DNA from: CAYHMW01 sp964357925
GTDB taxonomy: Bacteria; Patescibacteriota; Microgenomatia; UBA8517
Assembly: GCA_964357925.1 (NCBI GenBank)
Contig: CAYHMW010000008.1
Coordinates: 1-42,402, forward strand
Reading direction: 5' to 3'
DNA: 42,402 nt
In this document: piece by piece, positions 40,980 to 42,402 of the stretch
How positions within the stretch are numbered: the stretch's first letter is position 1
How the letters are laid out: every line of letters starts with the position of its first letter
The notes under the pieces: generated by a model
Told to the model about the DNA's origin: nothing
Seen by the model: the letters and a program-made list of their open reading frames with translations, nothing else
Database searches by the model: none
Made by a program: the position numbers and the translations under genes

Positions 40980-42402
40980 GGGTTTGAGCGTACGATTCTA
41001 AAAGCTGGTGCATCGTCCAAATAGTAAATATCTTTAACGTCTTTGACTTTGTTAGGATCTGCATAATCCATATTTAGAGTATATGGGTTGCCTATTGTAA
41101 GACTCCGTGCGACATTTAAATCACTTGTCCAATCCAATTCTTCAAAATAAATATTGTCTATTTGGGTTACGGTGCCGACATCATATTGGTTTATTTGATT
41201 GAAGTGGTTCACTTCTTGATATTTTAACGGGTCATATTTTGAATAAAATAGATAATATATATATGGTTGATCATAAGACTGTTCAATCTTAATTTTGGAG
41301 TAATTTTGTTCCTTGCCAATAAATTCTTTCATCACTTCCCTGTATCCATAAAACCAAGGCTTCGAATCTTTTTCCGGCAGATGAACAAATAGCTCATCGA
41401 GAAAATAAATGACCGACATGAAGTACAGGATTAAAGGGATGATTAGTATCACCCTATGGTTTTTAAGATAAGAGAATATTGTGCTTGCACCCATACTTAC
41501 TACAAGCACTAAAGGAGCAGCCGTACTAAGTGAACGGACTGCGTGTACTTCATCGCGTGAAAGAGCTGAAGGCAGGGGCGCTAGGAGCAACCAAAGTAAA
41601 ATAAATTGGATGTATCTGTGTTTTGTAAGTTTAAAAACTGAAAAAAGTCCAATGGGCAAAAGACCAATATCTGCCACCTGGAGCATCCCCTGATATGGCG
41701 CAGAATGTCTTACATTTTGCCAATCACCTCTGAAGAACAAGAATCCTCCTGAAAAGTGATTGAAATATCTTCCAAGTATACTTCTCGTGAAGTATAGTGG
41801 CTCTGAGTAGTAGAGACTCGTGACTAATGAGTTTGGTGTAGCGTTTGCTTGCGTCAAGATGTGTTGGGTATAGCTTTGTGGCCGTGGGTATGAAAATATA
41901 CTAAAGACTTTGAGCCTGCCTGCCTGACCTGTAAATATGCTTAATGCGATTGGTGCACCCAGCAATAGACCAACAACAACGCTCTGAGCTAGGTATTTTT
42001 TAGGGAATTTAGCCAGTTCATTGCGATAAACAAACACTAGACAGAAAACAACAATTCCCGTGCTTAATTTTGCTCCTTGATATGTGAAAAGCGTCAAAGA
42101 AAACAGGATTGCGGAGTATAGAATTGTTTTGTTTTTTTTGAAAGATTTTAAAAAAAGCAAAATTCCTGCGAGAGTGAGCATCAGTGACAGGTTTGCTTCC
42201 CATGCTCCTCTACTAAAATGAATCAGCCATGGATTAAGTGCTGCTACGCCTGCCGCAAATGTTGCGTTCAACTTGGAACCCTGATCTTTTACTATGTAGT
42301 AGATTAGGAAGATTGAGATCGTTCCTGCAAGCACGCTTGGGAGCCGTACTGCGAATTCTGTAAGTCCAAATAGCAGAACCGTTGGGACTGCTGCGTAAAC
42401 GT
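40976..42402 (-). CDS. GT39-family GT-C membrane glycosyltransferase, 5'-truncated by window edge
   Basis: The frame stays open past the GTG at 42334 to the edge (LTEFAVRLPSVLAGTIS is family-like), so the gene starts beyond the window and the catalytic first loop is not seen. About 475 residues are visible. Motifs: PWLIHFSRGAWEAN, LFTYQGAKLSTGIV, and a run of helices to about residue 345, then an outer soluble domain of about 120 residues. Its paralog follows downstream in the same operon. Donor and acceptor are unknown. Confidence 0.87.
   Translation of the reverse strand, partial: VYAAVPTVLLFGLTEFAVRLPSVLAGTISIFLIYYIVKDQGSKLNATFAAGVAALNPWLIHFSRGAWEANLSLMLTLAGILLFLKSFKKNKTILYSAILFSLTLFTYQGAKLSTGIVVFCLVFVYRNELAKFPKKYLAQSVVVGLLLGAPIALSIFTGQAGRLKVFSIFSYPRPQSYTQHILTQANATPNSLVTSLYYSEPLYFTRSILGRYFNHFSGGFLFFRGDWQNVRHSAPYQGMLQVADIGLLPIGLFSVFKLTKHRYIQFILLWLLLAPLPSALSRDEVHAVRSLSTAAPLVLVVSMGASTIFSYLKNHRVILIIPLILYFMSVIYFLDELFVHLPEKDSKPWFYGYREVMKEFIGKEQNYSKIKIEQSYDQPYIYYLFYSKYDPLKYQEVNHFNQINQYDVGTVTQIDNIYFEELDWTSDLNVARSLTIGNPYTLNMDYADPNKVKDVKDIYYLDDAPAFRIVRSNP

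Noticed and set aside
1..42402. Alternative genetic code (TGA as Gly or Trp), as in some Patescibacteria
   Set aside because: Many genes end cleanly at TGA, often within ATGA overlaps, and no conserved motif is interrupted by in-frame TGA.
1..42402. CRISPR arrays, tRNA genes, insertion sequences or prophage parts
   Set aside because: Gaps between genes are short and hold no repeat-spacer pattern or cloverleaf that I could see, and no encoded protein resembles a transposase or integrase.

Overview
The window reads as a surface-glycan (polysaccharide or glycoprotein-glycan) biosynthesis region of a small-genome bacterium, most likely of the Candidate Phyla Radiation (Patescibacteria, Microgenomates-like). 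That placement is inference from AT-rich coding sequence, very tight packing with many 4-bp ATGA/GTGA overlaps, the standard genetic code (TGA used as stop throughout), weak or absent Shine-Dalgarno sites, and gene families typical of that group (DUF5667-like secreted proteins, many GT-C and GT2 enzymes). No ribosomal or marker gene is present to confirm it. No tRNA, rRNA, CRISPR array, transposase or integrase was seen, and no gene-free stretch exceeds 300 bp.

Layout. 1-610: 3' end of a GT2 glycosyltransferase, closed by a hairpin. 681-2256: two divergent genes of visibly higher GC, one of unknown family and one Nudix-like, ending in a clear terminator. 2324-3259: ornithine carbamoyltransferase. 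3236-13365 (minus): a seven-gene operon running from a sugar N-formyltransferase through a discoidin-tailed GT-C, an FkbM methyltransferase, two tandem NodU/TobZ-type carbamoyltransferases and a second GT-C to an FAD oxidoreductase. 13387-14205: a divergent zinc-ribbon methyltransferase. 14176-18898 (minus): GT2, epimerase/reductase, GT4, DegT aminotransferase and GT2. 18936-19871: a polyprenyl-phosphate GT2. 19841-21940 (minus): a GT-C. 21995-23375: a truncated STELLO-like fragment and a methyltransferase. 23350-28924 (minus): a LegB-type dehydratase, an epimerase, a GT4, a second copy of the GT-C, a secreted DUF5667-like protein and a doubtful small ORF. 28967-32176: GtrB-like GT2, methyltransferase, NodB-like deacetylase and methyltransferase. 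32183-42402 (minus): an operon entering from the right edge with two GT-C, GT2, GT4, a PIG-V-like GT-C, a flippase, GT2, a small membrane protein, GT4 and a secreted DUF5667-like protein.

How the parts fit. I count seven GT-C membrane transferases, seven GT2, four GT4 and five methyltransferases. GT2 enzymes with polyprenyl-phosphate synthase features could charge the lipid carrier with sugars, the flippase could move lipid-linked material outward, and the GT-C enzymes would use lipid-linked sugars on the outer face. Nucleotide-sugar genes (4,6-dehydratase, two epimerases, DegT aminotransferase, formyltransferase) point to deoxy and N-formylamino sugars. Carbamoyl, methyl and deacetylation enzymes suggest heavy decoration. 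The repeated strand switching, paralogous GT-C copies and a truncated fragment suggest a locus assembled and reshuffled in cassettes.
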